From Sphagnum magellanicum (Eukaryota > Streptophyta > Sphagnopsida > Sphagnales > Sphagnaceae), in the NCBI GenBank assembly GCA_021904315.1, contig CM038908.1, forward strand, positions 24,820,501-24,884,500: 64,000 nt of DNA. The letters are read 5' to 3'. How positions within the stretch are numbered: the first letter of the stretch is position 1; every line of letters begins with the position of its first letter. The notes under the pieces are model-generated. The model worked only from the letters and a program-made list of their open reading frames with translations, searched no databases and was not told the DNA's origin. The translations under genes and the position numbers were made by a program. Shown in pieces: positions 22,336 to 34,929 of this stretch.

Positions 22336-25300
22336 CTCCACCCCTGCAATGCACACATAAATTGAAACTATAATCCTCCTTTTAGTCTCCCCTACTACAA
22401 ATCTCTTGCACTCTTCACCTCTCTCTCTAGCAGGTTCTATATGACTATGTCTTTGTCCCTCTTATTCCTCACTCATTTCCATGATCCCAAACCTGAAACA
22501 AACCAAACCCATCCTGTGTGTCTATCTCCCTCAACCATGCCATGTAGCAGCAGCAGCATCAGCAGCTGTGCTGCCGAGATACCGTCTAACCAATGGATTC
22601 TGAGAAGAACCTAACATTTGAGATGTATGTTTTGGGAATAAGTTTCATGTTTTGTATTTGAGTGTACAGACAATGAACTTTTCTACAAACATGAAATTCC
22701 ATAAAATTGGTACCAACATACATACTTACTCCATTCATTGAATCATGGTTCCTTGCTCAGGTGGCTTATGAAAACATTGCACAACTTTCTCTTTTGGAGA
22801 CTTACAATGCACCAAGAAAATAGATTTTAACAATTTTGTTGTACCAGAGACTTGTTGTAAGTTCTTAGTGAGCGGGCAGAGTTTGGCTGATTCTGGCTCC
22901 TAGTGAGCATATGGCCTAGGCCACAGGCAAGATAGGAGCTGGAGTCAGCGAAACCATGCCTACTTTCTGGTGTTAAACTAACAGAATTGGCAAGGCCTGC
23001 CAATTATGTGATCTACAGAATCAGCACTTGTGCTGAACAGATGATTCAGCATGAGAATTAGTCCCTTCAGCTGATAATGATACATGACCAGAGAGTTTTA
23101 TATATATATATATATAGCCTGCTACTTAAACAAATATTGTCAAATATAGAGGACTCCGTATATATTTACAAAACATGTTTTGAAATATTATTACAAAAAC
23201 ATTATTAGTATTGTGAACTTGTGGTTGTATGAAAGATCTGTTATCAATTGATGTCAGTCTTTGGTTAGCTCTTTGTGATGCTGAGTTTAATTTTTGTGAG
23301 TTCTGTACCTAGATTTGCCATGTACAGAATATTTGTGCCCAAATCTCAATTGAGCAACAAAACACATTGAAATTCAAATTCTTCAGTTAAGCAGAGGACA
23401 CCATAGTTTTTTAGAGTGTAAACGTAAGAGGAACTTACCCATGTCGACTTCATGAGTTGTCTGGGATTCCTCCTCCTTTCCAGTTGTTTTACTTACATAT
23501 AGGTAGATTTGACCATGTTGGTTTTCCCACTGAAAAAGGCTGGCCTACGTATGAATACTCATGGCCACCCACTCTCTCACAAGCCACACACCCATTCTCC
23601 ATGCCTCCATGTGCTTCATACTGGCATTTTACTAGAACTACAGACTTTGCATTCTGGAAGTGCTCGCTGTAACTGACCAACTTGGGGAAGTGGAACAGCA
23701 GGAACCAGACTAGCTAGCTCTCTGCATGATTCTCATTCATATATACATATATATGTATGTATCTCGCAAAATGTAGGCAACTCGTCAAACTCTCCATAAC
23801 GAATTGTAAGGAGCATCTTGTTAACATGGCAGCACACCATCGGACAAGATCTCACAAGTTATATTACATATTTTGCTGCCTTCTGACATCTTCACACACC
23901 TCCCTAAGACCATTTTGCACGTCCCTGGTCGCTGGTTGGTTGAACCTCATAACTCACACTCTTTTGTGTCCCATAATTCATAAGCTCCACAATCATGTTA
24001 GCAATGGGTTGTGTCTGGTAACTAAGTTGAGTGCGACTGGTTACCGTGAACAGTCTCGACACTCACATACCTCAGTATTCATGGTAACCTGAGTGCTCTC
24101 GCAGGTAACCCGAGAGTCCTTTCATGATCACAGTCCAAAAGTAGATGTAAGTACTATGTACATCTAAGATTCTTCCCTGTCATCCCAGCAAGACTTGAAT
24201 ATAGAAAAGCTTAGCCTTTGACATTGGGAAAGGTGAAACAGCACAGAAAACTGTCATAAGCTGAATTGTAGTCAAGGTGTTTTGCTATCTAGGTTGAGTT
24301 TTGCGAATACCGCAGCACCTAAGGTCAGTTTCCACATTGAGAAAAATGAATAATTTATTTTTTTCAAAAAATGAATCCGTTTTTAAATTTTGAAATTATA
24401 TTATTTTTCCATCATCTACTATAATATTGTGATGTGAGTAGTGAAATTACATCAGAGTGTAGCCTATGATATTTATGATGATTTTCAACTTTTATGTCGA
24501 CTTCATATTTTTCACAAATTTTCATTTCACTATTTTGAGGATCATTTAAAGATGAAACTGACCTTATGGGTAAGGGATATGGTTTTGCAACTATATTAAC
24601 ATCAGAGGCTAACATTTTTGGTTTAATGCAAAGTTGAAAGTTGTGGCCTGATTATGATTTTCAAACTGGAGTTGTACTCTGGGAGAGTGACCATGACTAC
24701 CCATCACACTTCCCTCATCACTTTACTGCATGGTGTAGTACCCATTGAAAGCTCAAGGAAAATGTGGGTTATCCATCGGCCAGTCATTGTGTGTTCTAGA
24801 AGGCCTGTCCTTGAACTTCCAATGCCCAACCTAAACCCTAAACCCTAGTAAACCCCACCATGCTCTGATGACATATGGTCCTCTTTGTCAACCTCTTCAG
24901 TCTTGCATTCAGTACCTTTGAAGTTTGTACATAGGTTTCAGGAAGGGACCCAGTGAACCTGTGCACCATCTACAATGGATGTTGTGTGGACAGGAAACAC
25001 TTTTTCATTGTATTCCTGTTCTATAGCTAACCACGCCGGTTAGTTATTCGTTGACCATCCACATCCATCTATCTACCTACATAGTAACACCTTTCATTCC
25101 CTTCTTACCTACTTACCTATGATATCACCCACTTATGTAGGTAGTACCTAGGTAAGGAGAGGAGGGGGAGTAGGAAGGGTTACAGCAATGTTGTGCAGTT
25201 ATTAGAATCTGCTACAGATACCTGCTGGTTATCAGCCCGGGTATATACTCACCCAGTGGGGATGAAAATAAAATCAAAAAATCAGTATTGATATGGAACC

Positions 25301-26949
25301 TTGGTTCTCAAATTTTTTTTGAAAAATTCAAAAACCCACCTTTTTAACTGCCATTTCTTTGCCAGTTCCTTCATGAATTTTTTTGTAATTTAATTGAATT
25401 GGGTAACCAATTCATATTGGGCCAATAGCACAAGCTACACTAGTCCTAGCTAAAATTAGTTAATCTAGTTTTATTTTCAAGTTGCAATTTTTAAATCATG
25501 ATATTATGGGGTTGAAGTCTTGTGAACGCATATTTCCCTCATGGAAAAAATCGCTAATTCATTCACCTTGTAGAAATACATAATCCAAGCGCACTCCCAC
25601 ATGAATAGAGAAAAAACAAAAGTTCCCAAAATTTCACATTTTAGTCCATGCTTTTCATTTGGGATACATGGCTCAAGTAATCACAAGAAGACACATACAT
25701 ATGTGGGAAAAAAAAACCTTGGTGGATTTTTCATGTGGTAAAATGGATTTCTTCCCAATCTTTAAAATGAAACCAATTTGGGTTATCTAACTTGCAATAT
25801 GTAAGGTAGAGAATGAAGGTCTTCTATTCTCATTTGTCCACCCACCAATCCACAAAAAATATATATTTAGAGCAAGTTCCATTTGATAACTTTTGCAACT
25901 TTTGCAAGTACTCTTTTTAAAAATTAAGCTAATTTACCCTTGGTAGAGCCTTCAAGCTCAACTTGTCTCACCCAAAAAAATACAAAGAAAAACTTTTCAA
26001 ATGAATACCAAATCTTGCTTAAATCTTTGCCCATGCTACATGTGTCATGAACCCTTGCAATCACAATTTGTTTCATGACTATCAACTCGATTTTTGACAA
26101 TTGCCATTATGCAAACCTTTAGGGTCATTTGCATATTGTGTACAACAACTTGAACACGAAATTTACCCGCTTCATCAAGACATTGACCTTATTACTTGAC
26201 AACAAATCACACAACCCAAGCAAATTTGGTATCAATTAATAGAATGTTCATTGAGATCAAGTGTGCCTCCACAACTTCGTATGGTTAAAATTAATCTAAG
26301 ACACCTACATAGCTTTGTTTAGGCAAAATTAAACTTGTTCAACTAATCAACAATCCATTCATGATACATGATCAACAACATGCTCAGAAATCCAAGTAGT
26401 ATCGGCATGACCAATTATCAATCATTGGTCATAACCACATGGCCAACACATGCAATCTCAAAAAATTGACTTTAGACAATAAACAAATTCATTCTATGAT
26501 GTAAGGAACAATTGAGTATGTCAAAGATGGTATTAATTGAAGGATACCAAAAATTCTTTTCATTCGATGTTTGGAGCATTATGAAAACTTGAAGTTCTAA
26601 AAGTACAACAAAAATACATGATTGTTTAGAATTTCTTCATGTTACAAGCTTAACCAAACTATTGAATTGTCAAAAATGTCGAAATAGTTTTTTAAAAGTT
26701 GTCCAAAATGTTTATACCATAATCATTTGAAACACAAAGAATATTCCTTGAAATTGCAAAAATGTTCAAACCTCAATGCTCAACCATATGTTTTGAATCT
26801 TCTTTTGAATCAAACAAAAGTTGATTTTTTGAAAACTTTTTTTGAGCACACATTCCTTTGAATTGAATACAAACTTAAGATCTAAAGAGGCATACACTTG
26901 TTACATTGGATCTAATTTTTTTTTTAAACCTAGGAACCCCCATATGGAT
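22336..26949. other. Intergenic DNA upstream of the three-exon candidate
   Basis: From 22336 to about 25250 GC is moderate, with CT-rich stretches near 22390-22450 and a CAG/GCA run near 22546-22570, which could be promoter or leader sequence. A (TA)n run lies at about 23100-23117. The telomere-like CCTAAACCCTAAACCCTA at 24830-24848 is too short to mean a telomere. From about 25260 on the sequence is AT-rich and featureless. Confidence 0.4.
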
Positions 26950-27218
26950 GCACCCCTTAAAGCTTGTCAAATGGTATTAGGGTAAACTTTCCAACACAAT
27001 ATGTTATGAAAGACTTAAAAACTTTTGGCACTCTTCTTGACTCCTTGTGCTTGGGTTTAGAAAGGCATTTAAAGCTCTGGGATGGGATTAGGATGAGCTT
27101 CCCAAGATGAACTTTCAAACATGTGAAATGCACAAACCAAGATAAAAGGGCAATTTGCACATTTGGGGTCAAATTGGGTCATGAACTTGTCATGGATTCA
27201 TAATAAATTCACACAACC
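26950..27218 (-). mobile_element. Left part of an old, AT-decayed family-1 LTR split by the gypsy element
   Basis: Weak but ordered similarity to 14205-14470, best at the inner edge (CATTTGGGG, TCATGG, CACACAAC). The matching continuation resumes at 36941 after the inserted element. Boundaries on the outer side are uncertain. Confidence 0.5.
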
Positions 27219-27530
27219 TGTCATGCTCGTACATGGCCTCATACATGATGGCCAATTACGGGCATGCCCATCATGCCTTTTAAGGTTAATGTGCACTTTT
27301 AGGGTTAATGTACGGTCTTAGGTGATTGTACGTTATTAAGTACTTAGGGTTTCAGTTTGTTGGCGGTTGTATAAAAGGCCAAGCCTTTCCTTTCTCTTTT
27401 TAATTTTTCTAAAATTTTTTTATCAAGAGAATTTTCTCCATAGTCAAATTGGATTTCTAGATGTTAATGACAGCCATTGCATGGCCACCATTTACATACA
27501 TTACATGTTTTTCCTTTTTTGCAAGTCAAT
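27219..27530 (+). repeat. LTR segment A, left copy
   Basis: 312 bp starting TGTCATGCTCGTACATGG and ending GCAAGTCAAT. It aligns without gaps to 36455-36766. A TATAAAAG promoter-like box lies at 27370-27377. The sequence following it is not homologous to what follows the right copy. Confidence 0.85.
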
Positions 27531-28264
27531 TCTAAAAAAAATCTTCTTTGTTGTTTAATGTTGAAAGCAACAAATTTCTTTTGAGCTTTGAGTTCTTTTG
27601 CAGTTGATGTTGTTGTTGTGCTGCTTCTCCTTTCATGTGTTCCTGTTATGGCTATAGTACGAGCGCAAAAAAAGAAGGAGAACTAGCAACAGCTTGCACG
27701 CCGTCCTCTCTTCCACAACAGGAGCAGTTCAAGTAGCAACCTCAACTGCTCCTCCTCTTACCACGACTCTAGTGGGGGCAAAAGAAGTGGTTGTGATGTT
27801 AAGTTCATGTGACAATTTGTTTATCATAGCTATAGTAAGCTCTTGGGTAACATCACCCAGAATCTTCACCTGAACGTGCGTGTGTGCATGCATGCGTGCT
27901 ATAACACAAGAAGAGGCATTGCCAAAGTTTCCACCTCGCACCTGCTGTTGTCTTCTACTGCTATGCAAACCAGTTGTTAAAGAGGACCAATGCAACTTCA
28001 ACAAACACAACGCGACCATGTGTAGTGGTGTTCCTTGATCCAACAACAACATCCAGATCCAAAGCACATGCGTTAATAATCCTTCTGTTGAGGTGGTTGA
28101 CACAATAATTTTCTTTTGTTCCCTCAGACTTTCCTTTTTGTGTGTCTTCTGTCTTTTTCTTTCTCTCTACTCTACTCTTGCGAAAAGAAAAGGAGCGAAG
28201 GCGAACATTAAGGAAACAACAAGCAAACATGAAGTAAAAAAAAAAAAAAAACATTTTTTTCTTC

Positions 28265-28548
28265 GTAGTGCCACAACATCGCGAGTTGCAGCACCACCAT
28301 CGAGAGCTGCAACACCACCATCGCTACAGTGCTGCAACATTACGTGTTATAGTGCTGCCATCACGAGTTGCAACATCACCATTGCTGCAATGCTGTAGTG
28401 TTGCGTGTTATAGCACCACCATAGTTACAGTGTCGCAACGTAACGTTGCGAGTTATAGCACCGCAGCGTAGCCATCGCTATAGCGCAGGGTTGTGAACTG
28501 CAACACCACAACATCGCCATTGCTACAATGCCGCCATCGCTATCGCGT
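28265..28548 (+). repeat. CpG-rich degenerate tandem array, about 45-bp period
   Basis: Repeated variants of CACCACCATCGCTACAGTGCTGCAACA and GTTGCGAGTTATAGC. Unusually CpG-rich for this AT-rich window. Confidence 0.6.
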
Positions 28549-28654
28549 TAGGACGTTTACCCGACTTCTGACATCCATCGTCTGTCAACTTCCGTGCAAC
28601 GTCGAATTTCTGTCCACCAACATTTTATTCTTATTCTTATTTTTATTTCCGTTA

Positions 28655-28810
28655 GATTGCCATCCTACGTCCTACAATACTGCGTCTTGCCGTCCTACGT
28701 ACTAACGTACCGCATCCTGCTCCCCTGTGTCCTGTCATACTACGACTACCGTACTACCGTCCTACGACCTACCGTGCTACCGTCATGCGATCCTACATCC
28801 TATCATATTA
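28655..28810 (+). repeat. Degenerate short array of CTACCGTCCTACG
   Basis: Many variants of a 10-14 bp unit (GTCCTACG, CGTACTACC) lie in the leader upstream of gag. Confidence 0.6.
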
Positions 28811-29199
28811 ACGTCCTGACATTTTATCCGACGTCTATTCGTCACCATTCATTCTCATCATCACACCATATTCTCAAACTGTACATTGTGTTAGAATTTT
28901 GTAGCTAGGGCTTTATATTAATGCAAAATTTTGGGGCATGGGACAACACCATGTCCTCGGATGATGAGAGCACTACCGTTCATCCAGAGCCAAGGTATTA
29001 GTTACGAAGTAACACATAATCCTTTGAACCAATATCTTTGAATTCACGATCTTCCCGACGGTATCATCAAGCATCTACAGTGCCATCGTCATCTAGTACA
29101 ACTCCTATTAGGAATTCAGGTTTAGGTTACATTACATCAACAATACATTAGAGTCCATTTGGAGGGGTTCATGAGTGGGGTACACCTGTAGCCGCACCT

Positions 29200-30480
29200 A
29201 CTTTCACACCATCATCGTATATTCTGCTACAAGTCGTAACCTCTACACCCATATACACCATGGAGGTCAACAGTTCCTTTGGGAAAAATAAAAAGTTTAG
29301 CGGAAGGCCATGTACCATTTCTTTGAGGGAGTTCAAGGCAACTTTCTCAACTGTGATTTGTGAATTGGAGCTCAAGTATGGCGTTAATTACACCGAGGCG
29401 TTTGCATTCAAACAATTGGCCCGTTATGTGCACTATGAGGCATTGGATGTCTACGAGCAACATTCTGCAAAGATTTTGGGTGTCATCCAAATTCCCAATC
29501 CAATTTATGCCATAGCCATCGCCACCACCTCTCAAGCTACATTGCAAGCTACCATTGCACATCATGAGACTATGCCCAATAATCCAGATTCAATACCTAA
29601 TTCAATAAACCTTTCTCCTCAACAACTCATTATTGCTACCACAAACATTCCTCCCACCATCGATGCAGTAGCTTTTGCTGATCCAATGGGGGAATTCCTT
29701 CGAGTTTTTGAGCTAGAATTTTTGGTTAAAAAGTTTTTAAAAAATTTACAGCTCACCACCTTCTCTCAGTAGAAGGATGAAACCTTCAAGATGCTCTGCA
29801 GGAAACTTTTCAAGCTTAAAGAGAATACTTAGAACATCACAGACCTAGAAGCTGCCCATTGGTATCTTCGTTCGTTGGAAGGTACTCCAACACTCCATGC
29901 GTAGGTTTTGCAATAGGTTTTTGCAAAATTTGGAAATTTGCTAGATGTGTAGAACATTTTCGAAAAGCTAGAACTAGCTCATGCACATTATGAGGTTAGT
30001 ATTATGAAGCTTCCATCACGTTCAAGGCCTCAACTTACACTAGCTGCGCCAACCAAATCATCACATTCTTTTTCAAGGGCTAAAGTGGTGCACTCGGCTG
30101 CACCCATCCTACCTTCTTGCAACTACTCTGGCAATCCTGCCCACAAAACTAATGAGTGTAACATTCCTTCCGAGGATCTCTTTCGTGATTATTGTGAGAA
30201 AGAAGGACATCAGGAAGCTATATGTTTTGCCAAGTTCCCGGAATGGAAGCAACTTCGATTACCACGGCAAAATCTGCAAACATCTTTCATTGTCCTTCAA
30301 CCAAAAGCTAAAGCACCTCAGCCTTTCACTCAAGCTTTGCCCACCAAGGGTAATTCCAATAAAAATACTAAGAAGAAGGAACACAATGTTGACAAGAGGG
30401 AGGTGCTTCAAGCCCATGCAATTCAAGTTCAAACTTTACAAAATGAACTCGAATCATTGAGGGCCCAACTTGTTATCTAA
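29200..30480 (+). pseudogene. gag region of the gypsy fossil
   Basis: An N-terminal capsid-like portion lies at about 29260-29990. A basic region with two zinc-knuckle-like sequences follows near 30115-30220 (around GNPAHKTNEC and EKEGHQEAIC). The tail at about 30390-30480 is predicted coiled coil (QTLQNELESLRAQL). Gag proteins of this kind form the particle and bind RNA. The region is broken. Confidence 0.65.
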
Positions 30481-31329
30481 AAGGCAAGTCCTCCCAACCA
30501 GCTAATCATGCCCAACCTATACAAGGTTCAGGATCACGAGAGGGACCTCTTAGGTCGTTCTATGGCCTCCCACACGATGCCATGGTTGGGGAGTATGTTC
30601 TTTCCAATGCACATAATTATAGTCTCACACCAGAATTTGCTACTTCTTTTTGCCCTTCCTATGTCGTGGCACAAGAGGCTAGTGTGGCACCCAAAGTTTC
30701 CGCCACTAGGCAAGTAATTCAGACTGATGGACTCGCATCTGGTTCAAGTTTTATTACCAAGGCTAGAGGACCTCAAGTAGTCATGCCACAATCTTTTTGT
30801 CCTTTCAACACAAAAGAAGAACGCACCTTGTTGGCAAGGGGGGAGGAGACTACTATACCACAAGCTGTTAGGGCATCAAATTCCCATGTCCTAGGAGTAC
30901 ATGTACATCAAGAAAACACACAATTTTCCATTGATCGACTTATGGAATGCTAACTTCAAATGCGTGAAGTGGCATAAAAGCTTGTGAGTACACCGTTGTT
31001 TACTTTTCAAGATTTGAAGCTAAGCACCAAGGACATAATTACAGTACTAGAGGATACCCTGAACATTACATCAGGTCCTCTACCAATCCTTAATCCACAT
31101 GCTACAAAAGTCCCATCCAACACTTTGGAGACACACTCAATTAGCTCACGTGTTGCAGATGGCGTTCGTAATCTAGTCACTAGTTTTAGCATGGTTAAAC
31201 TAATGGGCTTTCCTACCTCTAATTCTACATTCACATATCAGAAGGGAGTTAAGAACATTTCACTTGTGGATTTGTTACTCATCAAAGGTCTTGTGGATAG
31301 CCATTCTCTCCACAAAGTCTCTCACTCAT

Positions 31330-31690
31330 TTCCAAAGGTGGTGCCCAGTGAAAGAACTTCCATCGCCACCAGAGTTGTCATTGTCGACAATATTGGGTCA
31401 GTAATCCAAGTGAGAGGACATACACCCAAAGTGGTACTTCTTGATACATGTGCCCAAGCAGTGATTCTTGGAGTTCAATTCGCCAAGAAGATGGGCATAC
31501 TTGACTCCAAACTACGGAAATTTATGTGGCAGATTTGCACCGCTAATGGGAGCATAGAGGAGGTACTTGGGGAAAACTCGAATTTGATTACACTTAACTT
31601 CAATGAAGGTACAAATCAGGAGCTTTGCTTACAGGTCAGATGTTTAGCCACCAATGCCACGAGTTATGATGTGCTCATTGGGTAAAAGGC
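31330..31690 (+). pseudogene. Retropepsin-like protease region
   Basis: Contains the aspartic protease active-site type motif LLDTCAQ (about 31437-31457) followed by hydrophobic strands, and later SYDVLIG at the expected distance, as in Ty3/gypsy proteases. It processes the polyprotein in active relatives. It lies between gag and the methyltransferase. Confidence 0.7.
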
Positions 31691-32089
31691 CATGTTTCCA
31701 ACAGGTTTCACAATTGACAACTCGTTCAAGCATGCGTAGTACTGAGTGGATTGGGAGACTGATGGCCACCACCTGGGATACATACCCCTTGATTTACATG
31801 GGAACCATAGTCCTATGGTTCACCATTGTATGTTCAAGGAAACACACACAATTCCTTACATCAAACAAGCTAACCATGAGTGGATAAAGGGAGATGAGGA
31901 AATAGCTTACGCGCAAGCTACTGAAAGCTTGAGGGTGGTTCCTATTAACATTCAACATGGACCAAAGGTTTTACAGAAGTTCAAAGCAGCCCACGAGCTC
32001 TTGGTCAAAGCTTTGTCTAATTTTGAAAACATGGAGAGCCATGGCGAACTGATTAAGCTAGTATTTCATTAGCTAATCGCCTAGACACC

Positions 32090-33060
32090 ATTTGAGGAGG
32101 GGATTACATTACTAGAGCTTTTTAGTGGTATTGGTACAGGTCTCGAAGCCCTACTATAGTCAGGGATGGTGGTTCGGAGGTATTTCTACGTAGACATTGA
32201 TCCTATTACAAGGTAAGTGGCAGCATCAAGAATAATGGAACTCACAACTAGATTTCCACAACAATTTTCAACCACCGCATGGAAGGCTAGTTTCACTTTC
32301 TTACCCTCTGACATACAACTAATTCAGAATAAGCATATAGAATTACTTGGCCCTATAAACCTCATCATTTTAGGTTGGGAGTGTCAGGGATTTTCAATGG
32401 CTGGATTTAGAAAAGGCTTGAATGACACAAGATCCGATCTCTTCACGGACATGGTACAATTGATCACCTGGGCTTAATCCATTTCTCTTACGTTTGGTTA
32501 TGTAATTGAGAACACCCCTTCTCAGCTTGACCAAAGGGAGAAAGTCCAGGAGCATTACATGCTGGTCAAGCATTACCTTGGAAAGCCCCTCCTACTTGAT
32601 GTAGCACAATGCGGTTCCTATGCGCACCGGTTGCGCAACTGGTGGACCAACTTGGCACCACTTTCAGTTTTGCAACTAGTTTTGAGATACACCATCAGAG
32701 ACCCCAACCTATAGGTTTCTCACATATTGGATGATTAGAGCTCTTGCCAACCAATTACAAGGCAAGAGAAACCTCCTTGGTTTCCTACAAACACAATAAG
32801 AAAACCAAGAGGTGTTTGGCCCACCTTTGTCTCCTTCCCAAGAGCACATGCCTTTTAAGGAGATGGACCAGGCCTGGTGTATCGTCATGCTTCAGCCATT
32901 TGGGATGAACCAAGCCCAAAAGAAAGAGAAAAGGCTATGGGGTTCCAAGCTATCACTACTAATCACACTAAGGTGACTAGATTGGAATGTAACGCTCTAC
33001 TAGGGAGAGGCATGGACCTGAACTCCCTTACATGGTTGTTGGTAACCTGTGTACTCTTCC
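32090..33060 (+). pseudogene. C5-cytosine DNA methyltransferase domain inside pol
   Basis: Motifs in canonical order: I, LLELFSGIGTGLEALL (about 32103-32153, cofactor-binding loop); II, FYVDIDP (about 32185-32208); IV, GWECQGFSMAG (about 32373-32407) with the catalytic-type Cys in a CQGFS core; VI, VIENT (about 32500-32515); VIII, AHRLRNWWTNL (about 32623-32655); a target-recognition-like stretch of about 90 residues; IX/X, PKEREKAMGF (about 32917-32946) and LLGRGMDLNSLTWLL (about 32998-33042). The family transfers a methyl group from S-adenosylmethionine to C5 of cytosine. The linear order excludes the permuted plant DRM type; CQGFS resembles Dnmt1/CMT/bacterial enzymes, while other segments resemble Dnmt3. 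It sits between protease and RT in the same orientation, so it was part of the element. Broken here. Confidence 0.85.
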
Positions 33061-33389
33061 AAATGTACATAACACTAACATTGATTCAATCAACTTACAG
33101 TTCTAGCGATGCGATCACATGGCACCTCGACCAAATACACTTGCCTATTTTCAACACTCTACATTTCACTCTTAGTGTTGGGGGGGAAGAGGTACCATGT
33201 AATTTGACCCAAGTTGTGTCTGATACATGTGGAGGTACATCAGCTTTTGGAGAAACAATTACAACCTTTTACAAATCTGCGCAGTTGGATAGTGGAAAAC
33301 CCAATACACTAAGTTCTTCAAATACACTTTCCAATTCCATTCCATGTGTTTCCAACTACCCTTTCATTATGGGGAACTAACTCACCAAG

Positions 33390-34160
33390 AAGGAGAGAGA
33401 CCAGGTCACAGATTTGCTAATTAAGTATGAGAATGTGTTCACATTCTTAATGAAAGACTTAGGTAGGTGTAAGACCATGTAGTTCTCTATAACCCTTACA
33501 GATGAGACACCCATCTATCGGAGGAGGCATAGGTTGAGCAAGCATGAGTGGGAACTGGTAAATGAAAGATGCAAATAGCTCCATGAAGCTGGTCTCATTC
33601 AACCATCAAGTTTTGATTTTGCAGCTACTAAAATAATGCCAACAAAAAAGGATTCAGCTGGATTATGGACTGAGAAAAGGATGTGCGGGGATTATAAGCC
33701 TTTGAACCTAATTACACCTCAGGACAAGTACCCCATTCCATCCCTGAGGAACTATTTGATAACATTGGAGACTCAAACATCTTCACAATTATGGATCTAA
33801 GGCAAGGCTTTAACCAAATTGTGCTCACTATGAAGGATCACAAGAAAATGACATTCCATGGAAACAACAAGTTGTGAGAATGGCTTGTGATGCCTTTTGG
33901 ATTGAAGAATGCACCTGTCTTCTTTTAACGAATCATGAACCAGGTTTTCGAAGGGGCAAATTTCTTGAAGTGCTACATAGATGACGTCCTAGTGCATAGC
34001 AAGGGACTCCTGCATCACTTAGTTCATCTTGAAGAGTTATTCAAGAAGCTCCACGAAGTCAATATGAATATCCATCCTAAAAAGTGTGAATTTGTTATCA
34101 CCTTAGTAATCTGCTTTGGACACAGAATTTTGCCAAATGGTATTATGGTTCATTAGGCCA
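33390..34160 (+). pseudogene. Reverse transcriptase region
   Basis: Ty3/gypsy RT signatures in order: RRRHRLSKHEWE, RMCGDYKPLN (about 33688), a conserved MDLRQGFNQI-type segment (about 33790), and the catalytic-loop motif KCYIDDVLVHS (about 33968-34000), then NIHPKKCEF (about 34066). Family role: copying the element's RNA into DNA. The region is broken in several places. Confidence 0.85.
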
Positions 34161-34319
34161 TAGTAGTAGCCATTTTGGAGATGCCCAATCCTATTGATGT
34201 TCACACGTTGAGGAGCTTCATCGGATTATGTAATTACTACATAATTTATGTCCAAAACTTCAGTACTATTGTTCATCCTCTCTATGCATTGTTATAAAAG
34301 GATGTTGCTTAGACATGGA

Positions 34320-34735
34320 GTGATGAGGCTCAGGAAGCTTTCAACACACTCAAGGAAAAGCTTTCACAATTCCCCATTCGGAGAAGACCTGATTTCAACA
34401 AGGTCTTCATTCTACACATTGACTAGAGTGCTCTTGGTACTAGAGTTATTCTTGGCTAACTTGATGAAGAAGGCAAAGAATATGTTATTGCCTATGCATC
34501 CCAAAGCAACAACAAGGTTGAGAGCAACTACTCTTCATACGAAGAGGAGTGCCTTGTTGTTGAATGGGTTGTCATACATTTCAGGCCCTATGTTTATGGC
34601 ACCAATTTCACTTTGTATACCAACCACCAACCTATCAAGTGGTTGATGACCAACGATAAGCTTACTAGTAAGTTAGCTCGTTGGGCGTTTATACTTTAAG
34701 AGTATGAGTTCAAGGTTATTCACCGATGCATCTAA
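34320..34735 (+). pseudogene. RNase H region
   Basis: Directly follows RT. Typical gypsy segments such as YAYASQSN-like and TLYTNHQPIKWL-like stretches can be read in the plus frames (about 34490-34650). Broken. Confidence 0.7.
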
Positions 34736-34929
34736 TTATCTTGCACTACTATAATGTAACCTGGTTGAGCATCCCATTGTGGATATATGGGAGGACTTGG
34801 ACACTCAAAGGTTTTTTCAGCATGGGGAATACCTTCCCCAAGTTACATCAAGTCAGCGGGATCGCATACAAAAATGGTCCAACTGCTACTCATGGAAGGA
34901 CAATCACCTCGTCCGATGCTTACCACAAG

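Larger units (their letters stand above)
27531..29000 (+). other. 5' leader region of the gypsy fossil
   Basis: Between the left LTR segment and gag. It holds two CpG-rich degenerate tandem arrays, described separately. No primer-binding site complementary to an initiator tRNA is visible. Short frames here look like non-coding composition effects. Confidence 0.5.

Noticed and set aside
27529-27560. Primer-binding site after the left LTR segment
   Set aside because: The sequence after the segment (TTCTAAAAAAAATC) has no TGG start and no initiator-tRNA complementarity.
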